Assembly (NCBI GenBank): GCA_016793305.1
Contig: JAEUHU010000400.1
Coordinates: forward strand, 1-5,942
Source of the DNA: Planctomycetota bacterium
GTDB lineage: Bacteria > Planctomycetota > UBA1135 > UBA2386
Direction: 5' to 3'
Length of the DNA stretch: 5,942 nt
Shown: positions 4,791 through 5,942 of the stretch, piece after piece
How the letters are laid out: each line of letters opens with the position of its first letter
Position numbering within the stretch: position 1 is the stretch's first letter
Translations under genes and position numbers: made by a program
The notes under the pieces: model-generated
What the model was told of the DNA's origin: nothing
Seen by the model: the letters and a program-made list of their open reading frames with translations, nothing else
Databases searched by the model: none

Positions 4791-5942
4791 CCAGCCCGAG
4801 CGCGAGGGTTCGTCGAGCAGCGCGTTGGCCGCGGCATCGTCGGTGCGCATCGCCGCCGCGTCCCACGCGAGCCTGCGGCCGCGCGCCGCGCGGTAGGCGA
4901 CGTTCGCCAGCAGCACCGTCTCGGTGAGCGGCACCGAGTACGCGAAGGAGCACGACGGCTGCGTGCGCATGGCCATGCCGTCGAGCCACTCACGATGGTG
5001 GCCGACCGACTTCGGGATCGACGGGGCCGGAGCCTTCCAGCTCACCTTGCGCGCCTCCGGACCGATCGTGTGCTTGCCGTAGTCGCTGCACAGCCAGCCG
5101 TCGTCGCCGACGAACAGGACCCCGTTGCCCCAGCCCTCGAGGCCGCGCGCAGCCAGTTCCTGCTGCGGGCGATCCCCCGCCGAATGCCAACGCAGCGTCA
5201 ACGCCGGCCGCGCCGAACGAGCCGGGAACGCGTACTCGCAGCGCAGCGCCGCCGGTGCGCATTCGGGATGCGGCTCCGGCCCGTCGGCCTGCAGCGACGT
5301 CGGCGCGTCGAGGTCGAGCGCCCAGAACGCGAGGTCGACGAAGTGGCAGCCCATGTCGCCGGTCGAGCCACCGCCGAACGCCCAGTAGCGGCGCCAGCCC
5401 ATCGGGTGGTAGCCCGCCGAGAATCCGCGCGGCGCTGCCGGTCCGAGCCACAGGTCCCATGCGAGTTCGGCGGGCACAGCACCTTCCGGCGGCAGCTCGC
5501 TCGCCGACCAGTTGGTGCCGCACCAGACGAGCACTTCGCGCACCGTGCCGACGGCCCCGCCGCGGATCGCCTCGACGACGCGGCGGTAGTTGTCGTTGGC
5601 GTGGATCTGGATGCCCATCTGCGTGACACAGCCGTTCTCCTGCGCCGTGGTGAGCAAGCGACGCGCCTGTGCGACGGTGCGCGTCAGCGGCTTCTCGCAG
5701 TAGACGTCGAGCCCTTGCTGCAGCGCCATCAAGGCCGCCGGGTAGTGCGTGTGGTCCGGCGTGCTGACGACGATGCCGTCGAGTTCGCGGCACAGGGCTG
5801 CATCCCCGAGCACGGTGCGGAAGTCCTCGATGCAGCGAGCACCTGGATGCTTCTTGCCGGCGGCGGCGAGCACGTTGCGGTCGACGTCGCACAGCCAGCG
5901 CAGGTCCTCGCCCGCGACCGCCGCCAGGTTCTCGGCGCCGCG
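4782..5942 (-). CDS. Gfo/Idh/MocA family oxidoreductase, 5' partial
   Basis: 386 residues are visible. The family uses NAD(P) to oxidise or reduce sugars, inositols and related polyols; the substrate here cannot be named. The frame continues to the right edge as RGAENLAAV...LCDVD, which is the end of the dinucleotide-binding glycine loop and the next Rossmann strand. The glycine-rich start, and any Tat signal, therefore lie outside the window. The GTG at 5873 is internal and is not the start. Visible features, numbered from the window edge, are the STPDHTHYP segment (about 60-68), the catalytic-Lys motif CEKP (82-85) and the active-site pattern GDMGCHFVD with His200 and Asp203. The C-terminal alpha/beta domain ends in SRSGW, as in many planctomycete homologues. 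The gene converges on the GAF gene with a 13-bp gap, so it belongs to a separate transcript and is probably a catabolic gene unrelated to the signalling genes. Confidence 0.93.
   Translation of the reverse strand, partial: RGAENLAAVAGEDLRWLCDVDRNVLAAAGKKHPGARCIEDFRTVLGDAALCRELDGIVVSTPDHTHYPAALMALQQGLDVYCEKPLTRTVAQARRLLTTAQENGCVTQMGIQIHANDNYRRVVEAIRGGAVGTVREVLVWCGTNWSASELPPEGAVPAELAWDLWLGPAAPRGFSAGYHPMGWRRYWAFGGGSTGDMGCHFVDLAFWALDLDAPTSLQADGPEPHPECAPAALRCEYAFPARSARPALTLRWHSAGDRPQQELAARGLEGWGNGVLFVGDDGWLCSDYGKHTIGPEARKVSWKAPAPSIPKSVGHHREWLDGMAMRTQPSCSFAYSVPLTETVLLANVAYRAARGRRLAWDAAAMRTDDAAANALLDEPSRSGWPG

Overview
The window is very GC-rich and gene-dense. It holds five complete protein genes and one gene cut by the right edge; I see no RNA genes, insertion sequences or CRISPR arrays. 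Planctomycetota is my best guess for the source. The Gfo/Idh/MocA oxidoreductase has the GDMGCH core and the GW ending common in that phylum, and FHA-domain proteins fused to other modules are frequent there. Myxococcota or another GC-rich lineage is not excluded, and no marker gene settles it.

Layout, left to right: (1) 82-993, plus strand: an FHA-GGDEF protein, a putative diguanylate cyclase with a candidate phospho-threonine tail, no I-site, and Ala in place of a guanine-contacting Asp. (2) 1046-1978, minus strand, convergent with (1): a MinD/ParA-type ATPase of the FlhG/YlxH kind. (3) 2049-3491, minus strand, just upstream of (2) and probably in the same transcript: a one-pass membrane protein with a cytoplasmic FHA-like domain, a TM helix, a coiled coil and a trypsin-like serine protease domain. 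(4) 3516-4298, plus strand, head-to-head with (3) across only 24 bp: a CutC family protein. (5) 4295-4768, plus strand, overlapping cutC by four bases: a small stand-alone GAF protein. (6) 4782-5942, minus strand, convergent with (5): a Gfo/Idh/MocA oxidoreductase whose N-terminus lies beyond the window.

Genes 1-3 look like a signalling neighbourhood: two FHA proteins, a c-di-GMP type output domain, a polar-landmark or flagellar-number type ATPase, and a membrane protease. A link between the protease and the ATPase is supported by gene order. A link to the FHA-GGDEF gene is only inferred, because it lies on the opposite strand. Genes 4-5 form a translationally coupled pair. Gene 6 is probably an unrelated metabolic gene.

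Long open frames run antisense through genes 2-4, including a stop-free plus-strand frame from 1437 into cutC and a minus-strand extension of the protease frame to 4220. They are by-products of high GC content and are not annotated as genes.
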